From the NCBI RefSeq assembly GCF_002950945.1, contig NZ_CP012673.1, positions 4,959,001 to 5,023,000 of the forward strand: a stretch of 64,000 nucleotides of DNA, written 5' to 3'. The position numbers were made by a program, and so were the translations under genes. Shown here piece by piece: positions 53,285 to 61,736 of the stretch (positions within the stretch are counted from its first letter, which is position 1; each line of letters opens with the position of its first letter). This stretch comes from Sorangium cellulosum. GTDB lineage: Bacteria; Myxococcota_A; Polyangia; Polyangiales; Polyangiaceae. The notes beneath the pieces are model-generated. The model did no database searches. It was not told where the DNA came from and saw nothing but the letters and a program-made list of their open reading frames with translations.

Positions 53285-56065
53285 TCAGTGGCCGTGGACA
53301 TCCATGAGCTTCGACTTCGTCGCGGCGTCGAGGACCCCGGTCGGCTCGAGCTCGTGGTCGCTCTGGAACTCGCGCAGCGCGATGACGACGCCCGGGTTGA
53401 GCTCGCCGCTCGTCGGGCCGGCGTAATAGCCGAGGTTCCGCAGGCGGGCCTGGACGCCCTCGATCGTGTCGGGCTCGGCGAGCCTGGTCAGCGAGATCGC
53501 GTACCGGCGACGCGGCCCCGTCGGGTAATCGCCGGTCCAGAGCGTCAGATCGGCCGACTGCGCGCCCTCGGGCACCTCCTCGCGCACGGTGCCGTCTCCG
53601 TCGGTCGTCCCTTCGATGGTCCTGTCCGCCACGAGGAGGCGGAACTTCTTGCCGGCGTACGGCGCGAGATCGTAGTCGGTGAGCCTGAGCTCGATCTTCT
53701 TCGTCTTCGGGGCCGCCGGATCATCGGGGTTCTCGGGAGGCCCGGTGCGTTCGTCGCAGTTGAGCCTCACGGTCTTGCCTTTCACCGCGGCGTGGTCGTC
53801 CAGCACGATGGAGGACTCCCTGGCCAGCAGCGTGAGCTTGTCGGCCAGGATCTGCCCCTCCTCGGCGAGGTGGATCGACGGTCCCTTGCCCGAGAGCGTG
53901 ACGGACTCGCTGCCCGCCATGGCGATGGCTTTGCCACCAATCCTTGCGCCCTCGGCGGACAGCTCCAGCGTCGTGTCGCCGCACCTGAGGACGATGGACC
54001 TGTCCGAAGAGAGCGTGAGCGTGCCCGATGCGGCGATGGTGTAGGCGCCGCGCGCCGTGAGCACGCCGCCGCCGCGGCCGTCGTCCGCGCCCAGGGTCGT
54101 CGACGAGAAGCCGCCGACCTGGAGCGAGTAGTCCTGCTCGACCGAGGTGATCGCGTGGCCGCCCACGGCGGTCGTGAGCGCGCCTTCCACGCTGCGCGTC
54201 TCGTTGCCCTGGATGCGCACGATGGAGTTTCCGCCGACGTCGACGCCGCGGTGCTGACCGACGGTGTGCCGGTCATCACCGCCCACGTGCGCCGTCCGAT
54301 GTGCGCCGACGCGATCGGTCTGCGAGCCTCGCACCTCGAGCGTCTCGCTGTCGCCGACCGTGCGCGTGTGGTTGCGGCGCACGATCTCGTCCAGATCCCG
54401 CTGCGCGTGCATGAAGATCTGCTCGTGGGCAGCCCTGTCCTCGAAGGAGATCTCGTTGAATCCGCCGCCTCCTGGGGAGCTCTGCGTGCGTAGCCCGCTG
54501 CGGGTGCCGTTGTTCGGCAGCACGAACGGCGGAGGGTGCGTGGCGTTGTAGACGCACCCGGTGACCATCGGCCGATCCAGGTCGCCGCCGAGGAAGGTGA
54601 CGAGCACCTCCATGCCGATCCTGGGCACGAACTGGTGCCCCCAGCCAGCGCCTGCCCACGCCTGCGCCACGCGGATCCAGCACGAGCTGTGCTCGTCGCG
54701 GCGCCCGCGCCGATCCCAGTGGAACTGGACCTTGATCCGGCCGAGATGATCGGTGTGGATGTCCTGCCCTTCGGGCCCGACCACCGTCGCCGTCTCCAGG
54801 ACCTCGCGCACGGCGCGCTTCGGCCGGCGGGGGCGGTACGGGATCGACGCCGGGACGCACTCGAAGCGGTTCTCGTAGGTGGCCTGCCGGGCACCCCCGC
54901 CGGGCCCGCCCTGCGCGAGGCGCGGCGCGACGCCCGTATGGACCACACGCACCGCCGTGTACTCGCGGCTCATGTGCTCGCTCGCTTCGTGGTGGAGCGT
55001 GAACCGCCCTCCGGCCCCGAGGCGGCGGCAGTAGCTCGCGCCCTCGCCGAGCCACGCGCGGCTGCGGTGCTGCTCCAGATGGACGCGGGCCTGATCGCTG
55101 TCGACGTCCGTCTCCTCGTACTCGCCGTGGTGATCGTAGATCTCGAGCCTCCGGGGATCGAGCGGGGGAGGGGGCGGGGCGTCGCTCGAGGCCACGGTGG
55201 AGGCCACGCTCGCGCTCGACGCCAGGTCGAGCAGGGGCCGGTGAGGATCGTAGTCGCGCAGGGTCACGGTCTTCGCGCGCACCCTGCGGCGCATGGCGAA
55301 GCGCGTGACCGTGTCCTCGTAGACGCTCATTCCGCCGGCGTCGCGGACGACGAGCCTGGGCCCGGGCGCATGGACGGTGCCCGCGGCGGCCGCCGCCGTC
55401 GCTGCGGTGAGGCCGTCGGCGTGTGCGTCGGGGATCGGCGGGCAGCTCAGGGGATCGTCGCAGAGGACCATCACCTCGGCGAGCAGCGCGCCCGCCGCGG
55501 CGGCGCCGGCGGAGGGAGCGCCCGCGAGGCTGCCCGGCGGCTCGAAGTAGAAGAAGATCCCCTCCTCGGCGAGCAGGCGCGTGACGAACGTGTAGTCGCT
55601 CTCGTCGTACTGCACGCAGTACTGGCGGACCGGATATCGCTTCACCACGGCCCAGCGCCGGGGCACGTCCGCCTCGTCGAGGACCGCGCTCACGATGTCG
55701 ACCACGGTCATGTCCTGGAAGATGCGGCTGGTGCGCCGGTGCTTCGAGAGCCAGAACCTGGGCGCGATCCGGAGGCCGACCTCGGCGCGCTGGTCCGCGT
55801 TCCAGGCGCCCTCGAACGAGGCGGAGACCACGACGCCGCAGAGGATCCGCGGGGCCCCGCCGGGGACGTCGATGGCGAGCGTGGCAGGCTGGCCGACGGC
55901 GGAGGCTTCGAGCTGGACGGGGTCGAGCGAGGTCGCGACGCGGAGATCGAAGGAGAAGAGGCGCGAGACGGCCTCGGCGCCGGAGAGGCGCAGGACCTCG
56001 AAGTCGTCGCGGGCGAAGGGCCCGAGGAGGAGGGAGAAGGGGTTGCCGTCGGCCGTGATGTTCAT
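53285..56065 (-). CDS. vgrG: Type VI secretion spike protein VgrG with C-terminal peptidoglycan-binding domain
   Basis: ATG 56065 (MNITADGNPFSLLLGPFARD) follows a GGAG ribosome-binding site and gives 926 residues. Residues about 1-380 are the phage gpD/Vgr-like base (LRLSGAEAVSRLFSFDL; YCVQYDESDYTFVTRLLAEEGIFFYFEPPG, cited as two runs of the base domain). Next is the gp5 OB fold with GRIKVQFHWDRRG and WGHQFVPRIGMEVLVTFLGG (about 455-520). The DUF2345 needle repeats follow (about 560-760: HAQRDLDEIVRRNHTRTVGD). An insert with DLAPYAGKKFRLLVADRTIEG leads to a peptidoglycan-binding domain at 860-926 (VQARLRNLGYYAGPTSG; LREFQSDHELEPTGVLD). The start is one base after the DUF4276 stop. No other T6SS structural genes are nearby, so this is an orphan VgrG island. 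Confidence 0.88.
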   Translation of the reverse strand: MNITADGNPFSLLLGPFARDDFEVLRLSGAEAVSRLFSFDLRVATSLDPVQLEASAVGQPATLAIDVPGGAPRILCGVVVSASFEGAWNADQRAEVGLRIAPRFWLSKHRRTSRIFQDMTVVDIVSAVLDEADVPRRWAVVKRYPVRQYCVQYDESDYTFVTRLLAEEGIFFYFEPPGSLAGAPSAGAAAAGALLAEVMVLCDDPLSCPPIPDAHADGLTAATAAAAAGTVHAPGPRLVVRDAGGMSVYEDTVTRFAMRRRVRAKTVTLRDYDPHRPLLDLASSASVASTVASSDAPPPPPLDPRRLEIYDHHGEYEETDVDSDQARVHLEQHRSRAWLGEGASYCRRLGAGGRFTLHHEASEHMSREYTAVRVVHTGVAPRLAQGGPGGGARQATYENRFECVPASIPYRPRRPKRAVREVLETATVVGPEGQDIHTDHLGRIKVQFHWDRRGRRDEHSSCWIRVAQAWAGAGWGHQFVPRIGMEVLVTFLGGDLDRPMVTGCVYNATHPPPFVLPNNGTRSGLRTQSSPGGGGFNEISFEDRAAHEQIFMHAQRDLDEIVRRNHTRTVGDSETLEVRGSQTDRVGAHRTAHVGGDDRHTVGQHRGVDVGGNSIVRIQGNETRSVEGALTTAVGGHAITSVEQDYSLQVGGFSSTTLGADDGRGGGVLTARGAYTIAASGTLTLSSDRSIVLRCGDTTLELSAEGARIGGKAIAMAGSESVTLSGKGPSIHLAEEGQILADKLTLLARESSIVLDDHAAVKGKTVRLNCDERTGPPENPDDPAAPKTKKIELRLTDYDLAPYAGKKFRLLVADRTIEGTTDGDGTVREEVPEGAQSADLTLWTGDYPTGPRRRYAISLTRLAEPDTIEGVQARLRNLGYYAGPTSGELNPGVVIALREFQSDHELEPTGVLDAATKSKLMDVHGH

Positions 56066-56066
56066 C

Positions 56067-56825
56067 CTACGACTCCAGCACCCCGGCCACCCGGGCCTCG
56101 TTACCAGCCCTCTCGGCCTCCTCCGCGAACGGCGCGAAGCTCGCCGGGCACGACGCTCGCAGCGCGTCGACGTCGGCCTCTCGGGCCACCTGGGCGAAGT
56201 CTTCCGGTGTCGGATCGCGGCCCAGCGCGCGCCGGAGCACACACTTCGGGTGCCCCGAGGCTCGGTCGCGCTCGTCGCCCCACGTCTCTTCCGGATGCCT
56301 GGGGATCGCCGCCGGGTCGCCGTCTTTCCCCGCGATGGCCTGCACGGCCGCCTCGTCACCGAGCGCCCACGCCTCGATCATCCGGAGGGGCGTCGCCTTC
56401 ACCCGCTGCACGTGGCTGGCGCCGTCCACGGCCGCGAAGCCTGCCTCGATCTCCTCGTGCAGCGCCTTCACCCGGCGGGCGCGCTCGGTCGCGTTCCGCT
56501 TCTCGCCGGAGCCTTTGTCGACGTCGTGCGCAAACACCAGGACGCGGCAGCCGTCGATGAGCGTGCTCGCGAGGCGGAGGGCCTTGGCCGCGCGATCGGC
56601 GTGTCCCTTGAGCTTCTGCTTCGTGTCGAACCGGCCGAGCAGCGTGATCTTCTGTCCTTCGAACGCCACGTCGTCGCCCAGCAACTTCCGAAGCATGGGC
56701 TGGAAGTAGCCCTCGCGCGGCGCTTTGCGGGAGCGCCACTGGAGCTCCGTCGCAAGCTCGCCCAGCTCCGAAGGGCCCTCGGCGGCAATGAACACCGTGT
56801 AGGCAGCCTTCTTGCGCCCGCTCAT
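56067..56825 (-). CDS. DUF4276 protein, TOPRIM-like putative nuclease
   Basis: The 252-residue product starts at ATG 56825 in a four-base ATGA overlap with the ATPase stop. YTVFIAAEGPSELGEL (about 9-24) supplies a conserved Glu. RVLVFAHDVDKGSGEKRN (about 93-110) supplies an Asp-x-Asp pair, the layout of a TOPRIM metal site. KATPLRMIEAWALGDEAAVQ (about 144-163) is the typical DUF4276 signature. Proteins of this family are paired with AAA ATPases in phage-defence modules, as AbiLii/RloB and OLD/PARIS nucleases are. I infer the same: the ATPase holds or triggers this nuclease. Its stop is one base before vgrG. Confidence 0.75.
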   Translation of the reverse strand: MSGRKKAAYTVFIAAEGPSELGELATELQWRSRKAPREGYFQPMLRKLLGDDVAFEGQKITLLGRFDTKQKLKGHADRAAKALRLASTLIDGCRVLVFAHDVDKGSGEKRNATERARRVKALHEEIEAGFAAVDGASHVQRVKATPLRMIEAWALGDEAAVQAIAGKDGDPAAIPRHPEETWGDERDRASGHPKCVLRRALGRDPTPEDFAQVAREADVDALRASCPASFAPFAEEAERAGNEARVAGVLES

Positions 56826-58006
56826 CGCCCCTTCTTCCCCGGCACGAGCCGCTCCTCGCCCGCGTTGTACCAGAGCTCCCCGAGCTCGAAGTGCTCCCGC
56901 AGCTCCTGAAAGCTCCTGGTCTCGTTCATCGGGGTCACCTGCACGCCGCCGCCCTTGCCGCGGGTGACGAGGAGCACGGACTCGGGAGACGAGACGTAGT
57001 TGAGCGTGATGGGGCTGTGGGTGGTGGCGATCACCTGGGTTGCGCCTGTTTTGGTCAGCTCTTCCAGCATGGCCACGAGGCCGCCGAGCAGGCGCGGGTG
57101 CAGGCCGTTCTCGATCTCGTCCAGGAGGAGCACGCTCGGGGGCTCGCGCATCTCGTGCATCGCGGCCACGGCGATGAGGCGGAGGAGGCCGTCGCTCACT
57201 TGGCGAGCGTTGAAGGTGGCCTGTTCGCCGTTCCACTTCTCAGTGACCTCGAGGTGGGTCCACCCATATTTGGTGCGCCGCGGCCGGATGTCGACTAGAG
57301 GCGGATAATGTGAGCGTACGCGTTCGACGAGCCGTGCGAAGTCCCTCCGTCGAGTCTGCAGGTGGGCGAGAACCGCGGCGAGATCCTCTCCTCGGGGCCC
57401 GAGCCCGACGGCGCGGATGCGCGAGGGCGCGGATGGAGCTCGGAGCACCGCCGGATCCAGGAAGTTGTAGGCATGGATGCGTCGGGCCCACTCGGAGAGG
57501 GCAACGAGCGTCGGGTAATTCAGCCGATCTTCACGGGCATCCACGGTCGACAGCCATGATGATGCAAGTGTCAGGCTCAGTGACTCTTCTTTGCCAGTAT
57601 ACTCAGACACCCGCATCATGCGACGTCCTTGACGAATGATGATGTCGGACTTCTCTGCGCCCTTTGAGACAGTTTCTAGATCGATTCCCGGGTGTCTGGG
57701 AGACCCTAGTGTCAACGCCCACCGGGCGTTTACCGATGGCAGCAAGATGTCGGCGACGATTGTGATGCTCTGCCCGTCGGCTCGATGGTGAAGGTCGGAG
57801 TAGTCCCACTGGTGAGCCTCGAGCACCTCGCCGAGTGTGCCGCGCACGAGGCCACCTAGAAGTTCGACGGCCTGAAGAATGGTCGATTTACCCGCGCCGT
57901 TAGGCCCCACCAGGATCGTGATCGGCTGGAGCGGGATCTGAAGCGCACGGCCGGACGGACCGCCCGAAATTGCCTTGAAGGACTTGATCCGGAGCGATCG
58001 GATCAT
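56822..58006 (-). CDS. OLD/RecF-type AAA ATPase of a defence pair
   Basis: The 394-residue protein opens with IRSLRIKSFKAISGGPSG. Walker A is ILVGPNGAGKSTIL (about 31-44), an ABC-type signature region carries QVSDGLLRLIAVAAMHEM (about 270-287), Walker B is VLLLDEIENGLHP (about 293-305) and the switch histidine lies in IATTHSPITL. This is the SMC-like ATPase fold of AAA_15/AAA_21 proteins such as OLD, RloA/AbiLi and AriA. No TOPRIM domain is fused; that role falls to the DUF4276 gene, which starts inside the stop codon. A 145-base gap lies upstream before pglX, so this may be the start of its own transcript within the BREX locus. Confidence 0.85.
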   Translation of the reverse strand: MIRSLRIKSFKAISGGPSGRALQIPLQPITILVGPNGAGKSTILQAVELLGGLVRGTLGEVLEAHQWDYSDLHHRADGQSITIVADILLPSVNARWALTLGSPRHPGIDLETVSKGAEKSDIIIRQGRRMMRVSEYTGKEESLSLTLASSWLSTVDAREDRLNYPTLVALSEWARRIHAYNFLDPAVLRAPSAPSRIRAVGLGPRGEDLAAVLAHLQTRRRDFARLVERVRSHYPPLVDIRPRRTKYGWTHLEVTEKWNGEQATFNARQVSDGLLRLIAVAAMHEMREPPSVLLLDEIENGLHPRLLGGLVAMLEELTKTGATQVIATTHSPITLNYVSSPESVLLVTRGKGGGVQVTPMNETRSFQELREHFELGELWYNAGEERLVPGKKGR

Positions 58007-58151
58007 GGTCGTCTACCATGGCACCCCTGCGGGAGCGCGTGCCACCCACGCCGATGGGTGGCGGTTACCAAGCCGAACGGTGCCGGCGACGATGTCTGGA
58101 GGTGCCAACGAGCACGTCGAGTGGCCTCCGAGTCGCCATCCGTGGCCCCGC
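58007..58151 (-). promoter_or_regulatory. Longest internal gap of the locus, possible promoter of the five-gene cassette
   Basis: All other gaps between pglW and the lipoprotein gene are 11 bases or shorter. This 145-base stretch between the pglX stop and the ATPase start is therefore the natural place for a separate promoter. I see no clear hexamers, and no terminator. Confidence 0.25.
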
Positions 58152-61100
58152 TCATTTTCGCCCGCGCCTCCCGGCCGGCCGCCACGCCCGCAGGTCGTCC
58201 AGCGTCTTTCCGAGCGCCCGCGCCTCGGCCTCGACGTACCGGTCGTAGTAGTCGCCGAGCCGCTCGCCGCCGAAGTCCTCGCGGGGCTCGTTGTGCCACT
58301 GCTTCAGCCAGGGCACGAGCTCGAGCAGGCCGGCGAGCAGGGGCACGAGCCGGTCCGCCGGCCAGCCGTCCTCCTGCTTGCGCTCGAGGTAGAGCGCGGC
58401 GAGTGCGGTCGCTTGCTCGAGGTGGTCCCAGCCGGCCCAGCCGAAGAGCGGGCTGGGGTCGTCGTCCTTCTCGGCGCCGGGGTAGGAGATGAAGCGCTCC
58501 TTGGGAACGTCGAGCTCCCCGCGCAAACGCGTAATGGTCGAGTTCTGAAAATCATTGGCCGCGTACCTGAGTGCATCAACGTTGCTGCTGGCACCAGACG
58601 CGATGCCGGAATCCTCCGCTCTCTGCATGTCCCAAACTGACTGCCACATCGTCCATTTGCTCAAGCCGGACTCTGAATATCGATAAGCCGCGAGATATGG
58701 AACGCTGTCATCTCGTGCAAGATCAGCCAAAGCTTGCGCGTCGCCCTCGTGGTTTGCATCAAGGCGTTCGGCGAGTGCGTCGAGGAGGTTTTTGAGGTGA
58801 CTGCGCTCAACTAAGCCGTTGTATACATTGCGAATTGGGAGGAGCTTTGCTTCGGTGCTGGACAATTCGGCTTCGATGATTGCTAAGATCGCTGCGCGAA
58901 TTCCCGCAATTTCGACCTCGGCAGAGGTGCGTTTGTTGTGGCCGAAGACGCCGCGCTGTCCGAGCCAAGATCTTTTGAAGGCGCGGGTCTCGACATCAGC
59001 AATGAGCCGGTTATTTGAAATGGTGTGCGCCCGACTCAGCCATATCTCACGAAGTGTGTTGGCTGAATCGCCGTCTCCGTGGATCACCGGGTCATAGGAG
59101 CCTGTCGATAACGTCGCAGTGAAAGGTCTCGCTTCGGGTGGTGCTGCGCAAGCCATCAACACGTCTAATGGTGCCAAGGGGAGCTCGGTTCTGCAGACCG
59201 TAGAGTATATGGTCCAGTCCAACTCTTCTTGGATGACTACGGACTTGTTGCGAAGTTCCTGGTCTTGGCGGGTGTGCTGGTGGAGTGTGGTATCTATTTC
59301 TGTCTTGTTGCGCTTCAGAGCGTCCACCAGCGCTTGACTGTGGTGCTCGCGTTGGCGGCCCAAGTCCTCGAGCGCCGAGAATAGTGTCCCGATACGGAAC
59401 GATACAGGGCCATTGGCGATAACATCCATTGGAATCGGGATACGGGCGGCCATGTTCGCTGGGACACGATATCGCTCCGACTTGCCTTTTTCTTTGCTTA
59501 TATCGCCTCGTGCAGTGGAAAGCGGGGCGCATCTCCGCCTGACCCAAGCCATAAAACTAGACGAGTTCAGGTAGGCTACTAACGCCCTGGTGGTATTGTC
59601 GTCGAGCTGTTTGGCAGGGACGAAGCAAGTCAGGGATTGCGATGCCGAAGTTCTTGCGTCGTCAAGTATTGCATGGGCCTCGGTGAGGATCTCTGGGAAA
59701 AGAATCCGGTGACGGACAAGGATCCGTGAGTGCGTGAGTTGGTGCCACCCGTACCAAAGGCGTCCGTCGGATTTATACGTCCCACCTCTTCTGAACGTGG
59801 CGCGAGACTCGAGAATGTGTCGGTAGGGCCACAGCCATCGAACGACACGTGGATGCTCGACAATGTCGCGTGGTTTGAGATCCGAATCGTAGGGCCAAAA
59901 TATGTGCTCACTTCCGTGGCACACGAAATCGCGAATTGTTTCGCCTGTGAGATGTCTGCGCGTCCAGTTGGCGATGCCTGCGCGTTCAAACGCATCTCTG
60001 TGGGCTATGTAAATTGCATCGGCATTCGACATTGCAACGGCACCGGGACCTGCTTCTGAGCAGCAGTCCGAGAGCATCGTGTTGTCAATTGCTTCGAGTG
60101 CTTCAACGTATGCGGCGCCAACACCCCCGGTTAGTCTCCATGGATAGACGTGTACGTTGCCTTGATCGACGACCTCTACCTCGATATATTCATCGGAAAA
60201 TCCGCTGTTGTTGAAGTTGTCAAGAATTTTTTGCCACACGACTCCTTGCTTTGGATCTGTGTATTCGCCGGGGTCGAGGCCGATTTGCCGTACAATAAAC
60301 GTTGATGAGATGGGGCGGCGTCGGATTCCAATGATGATTACGGTGGGGACCGAAAATCCGGGTGGAGGAAAGTAGGCGCCTGAGGTGTTGATGATGTGAG
60401 TGATGTCGAAATTGGGAAGCACCTTTTCGAGAAGCGGCATGCCGAACTTGTGATTTGCAAAGGTGCTGCTGTTGATCATTCCGACGTGTGCGCCCTCTCC
60501 TCCAAGTTTGAAGAACAACTCAACGCATGGGGCTGCAAGTACGTACTTGCCGGATGCAGAGACGTATCGGGAGCGATATAGGTCTTTTAGTGCTCTATTG
60601 GGTGGGGAGCCAAAGGGTGGGTTCCCAACTACTACATGGTACCTCTGTCCCAGGATGCGGCGCGCTTCCTTTGGATCCTCAAGCTGGAATGCATCCTCTC
60701 CCCAATCCGACGCATTGTCACTCACCTCCCACAGTCCGCGTGTCGTCGCGTCTTCACCATGTAGAAGCGCGTCCGCCACCGTCAGGTTGGTCTTTAAATG
60801 GGGTGTGTCCCGGATTTTATCAATTCCTGCCGCATCCACGTATTCGAGCACCAGCCGGAACCGCGCAATCGCCACGGCATACGGGTTCAGATCCACCCCG
60901 TACACCTGCGCCAGCGCCGCCCCCGCGTGCTCCTTCGGCGACACCCCCGGCGCCTTCCGCTGCCGCGCCTCGAAGATCCTTTTGAACGCGCCCAGCAGGA
61001 AGTGCCCCGACCCGCACGTCGGATCGATGAGCCGCACCTCGGTCAATCCGTATTCCTTGATCGCCGGCTCCAGCGTCAGATCGAGGATGAACTCCTCCAC

Positions 61101-61733
61101 GAACTCCGGCGTCTGGAGCAACGCGAACCGCTCCCGCACCCCCTCCGACACGTCCTGGTACAGATCCCCGAGGAAGCGCGTCTCCTTCCCCCCGAACTTC
61201 CAGACCAGCTCCCCTCCCGCGTCCGTCTCCCGGAAGAACGCCAGCAGCGCCCGCGTCGCCTCCACCCCCGGCGCGAGCCGCCATGCCGGGTTGTGCCGCG
61301 GCCCGAGCACGTCGTCGCCCCCTGGCGTATGCGACAGCTCGCGGAACACCGCCAGCAGGTAGTCCCGCACCGAGAGCGAAGGAAAGAGCCGGAAGAAGAG
61401 CTCCTCCGCGTCCGCCGCGCCCTCACCCGCGATCCGCGCGTGTGTCAGGTACCCCCGGTCCTCCAGAGTCCGCACGAAGACGCAAGACAGGATCCACGCA
61501 ACCCCAATCTGCTCCAGCGTCCGCGGGATCCAGTCGTCGAAGTCGTCCGCCGTGCGGTGCTGCTTCTTCTCCTGCGCCCACTGCTGCCGCAGCGCCTCCC
61601 GCACGTTCTCCGGCCGGGCGCGCTCTTTCAGATCGGGCAGCAGCGTCTTCGCCAGGAGCGTCGAGAGCTCGCGGGTCAGGTTGCGCTCGACGACTTTGGT
61701 CTTCCGAGGTGTTTTTGCTTTGGGAGCGGCCAT
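58152..61733 (-). CDS. pglX: BREX type 2 adenine-specific DNA methyltransferase PglX
   Basis: The 1193-residue protein is a gamma-type N6-adenine methyltransferase. The SAM site IDPTCGSGHFLLGAFKRIF is at about 236-254 and the catalytic NPPF at 371-374. VYGVDLNPYAVAIARFRLVL (278-297) is the acidic ribose-binding strand. PglX methylates a specific host sequence so that BREX can tell self from phage DNA. The central and later part (about residues 300-1070, bases 58520-60830) is clearly less GC-rich than the two ends, and contains the predicted target-recognition region. That suggests a swapped specificity module. The start ATG 61733 is three bases after the pglW stop. The frame is open throughout with no sign of the phase-variable tracts seen in some pglX genes. 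Confidence 0.92.
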   Translation of the reverse strand: MAAPKAKTPRKTKVVERNLTRELSTLLAKTLLPDLKERARPENVREALRQQWAQEKKQHRTADDFDDWIPRTLEQIGVAWILSCVFVRTLEDRGYLTHARIAGEGAADAEELFFRLFPSLSVRDYLLAVFRELSHTPGGDDVLGPRHNPAWRLAPGVEATRALLAFFRETDAGGELVWKFGGKETRFLGDLYQDVSEGVRERFALLQTPEFVEEFILDLTLEPAIKEYGLTEVRLIDPTCGSGHFLLGAFKRIFEARQRKAPGVSPKEHAGAALAQVYGVDLNPYAVAIARFRLVLEYVDAAGIDKIRDTPHLKTNLTVADALLHGEDATTRGLWEVSDNASDWGEDAFQLEDPKEARRILGQRYHVVVGNPPFGSPPNRALKDLYRSRYVSASGKYVLAAPCVELFFKLGGEGAHVGMINSSTFANHKFGMPLLEKVLPNFDITHIINTSGAYFPPPGFSVPTVIIIGIRRRPISSTFIVRQIGLDPGEYTDPKQGVVWQKILDNFNNSGFSDEYIEVEVVDQGNVHVYPWRLTGGVGAAYVEALEAIDNTMLSDCCSEAGPGAVAMSNADAIYIAHRDAFERAGIANWTRRHLTGETIRDFVCHGSEHIFWPYDSDLKPRDIVEHPRVVRWLWPYRHILESRATFRRGGTYKSDGRLWYGWHQLTHSRILVRHRILFPEILTEAHAILDDARTSASQSLTCFVPAKQLDDNTTRALVAYLNSSSFMAWVRRRCAPLSTARGDISKEKGKSERYRVPANMAARIPIPMDVIANGPVSFRIGTLFSALEDLGRQREHHSQALVDALKRNKTEIDTTLHQHTRQDQELRNKSVVIQEELDWTIYSTVCRTELPLAPLDVLMACAAPPEARPFTATLSTGSYDPVIHGDGDSANTLREIWLSRAHTISNNRLIADVETRAFKRSWLGQRGVFGHNKRTSAEVEIAGIRAAILAIIEAELSSTEAKLLPIRNVYNGLVERSHLKNLLDALAERLDANHEGDAQALADLARDDSVPYLAAYRYSESGLSKWTMWQSVWDMQRAEDSGIASGASSNVDALRYAANDFQNSTITRLRGELDVPKERFISYPGAEKDDDPSPLFGWAGWDHLEQATALAALYLERKQEDGWPADRLVPLLAGLLELVPWLKQWHNEPREDFGGERLGDYYDRYVEAEARALGKTLDDLRAWRPAGRRGRK

Positions 61734-61736
61734 GTA

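Noticed and set aside
53285..56065. Reading VgrG as a prophage tail gene
   Set aside because: No other tail, capsid or packaging genes are nearby, and the DUF2345 needle plus PG-binding tail and cargo arrangement fit a type VI island better.
51403..56560. Long plus-strand frames opposite the effector and vgrG
   Set aside because: They mirror the coding phase of the minus-strand genes and contain no motif.
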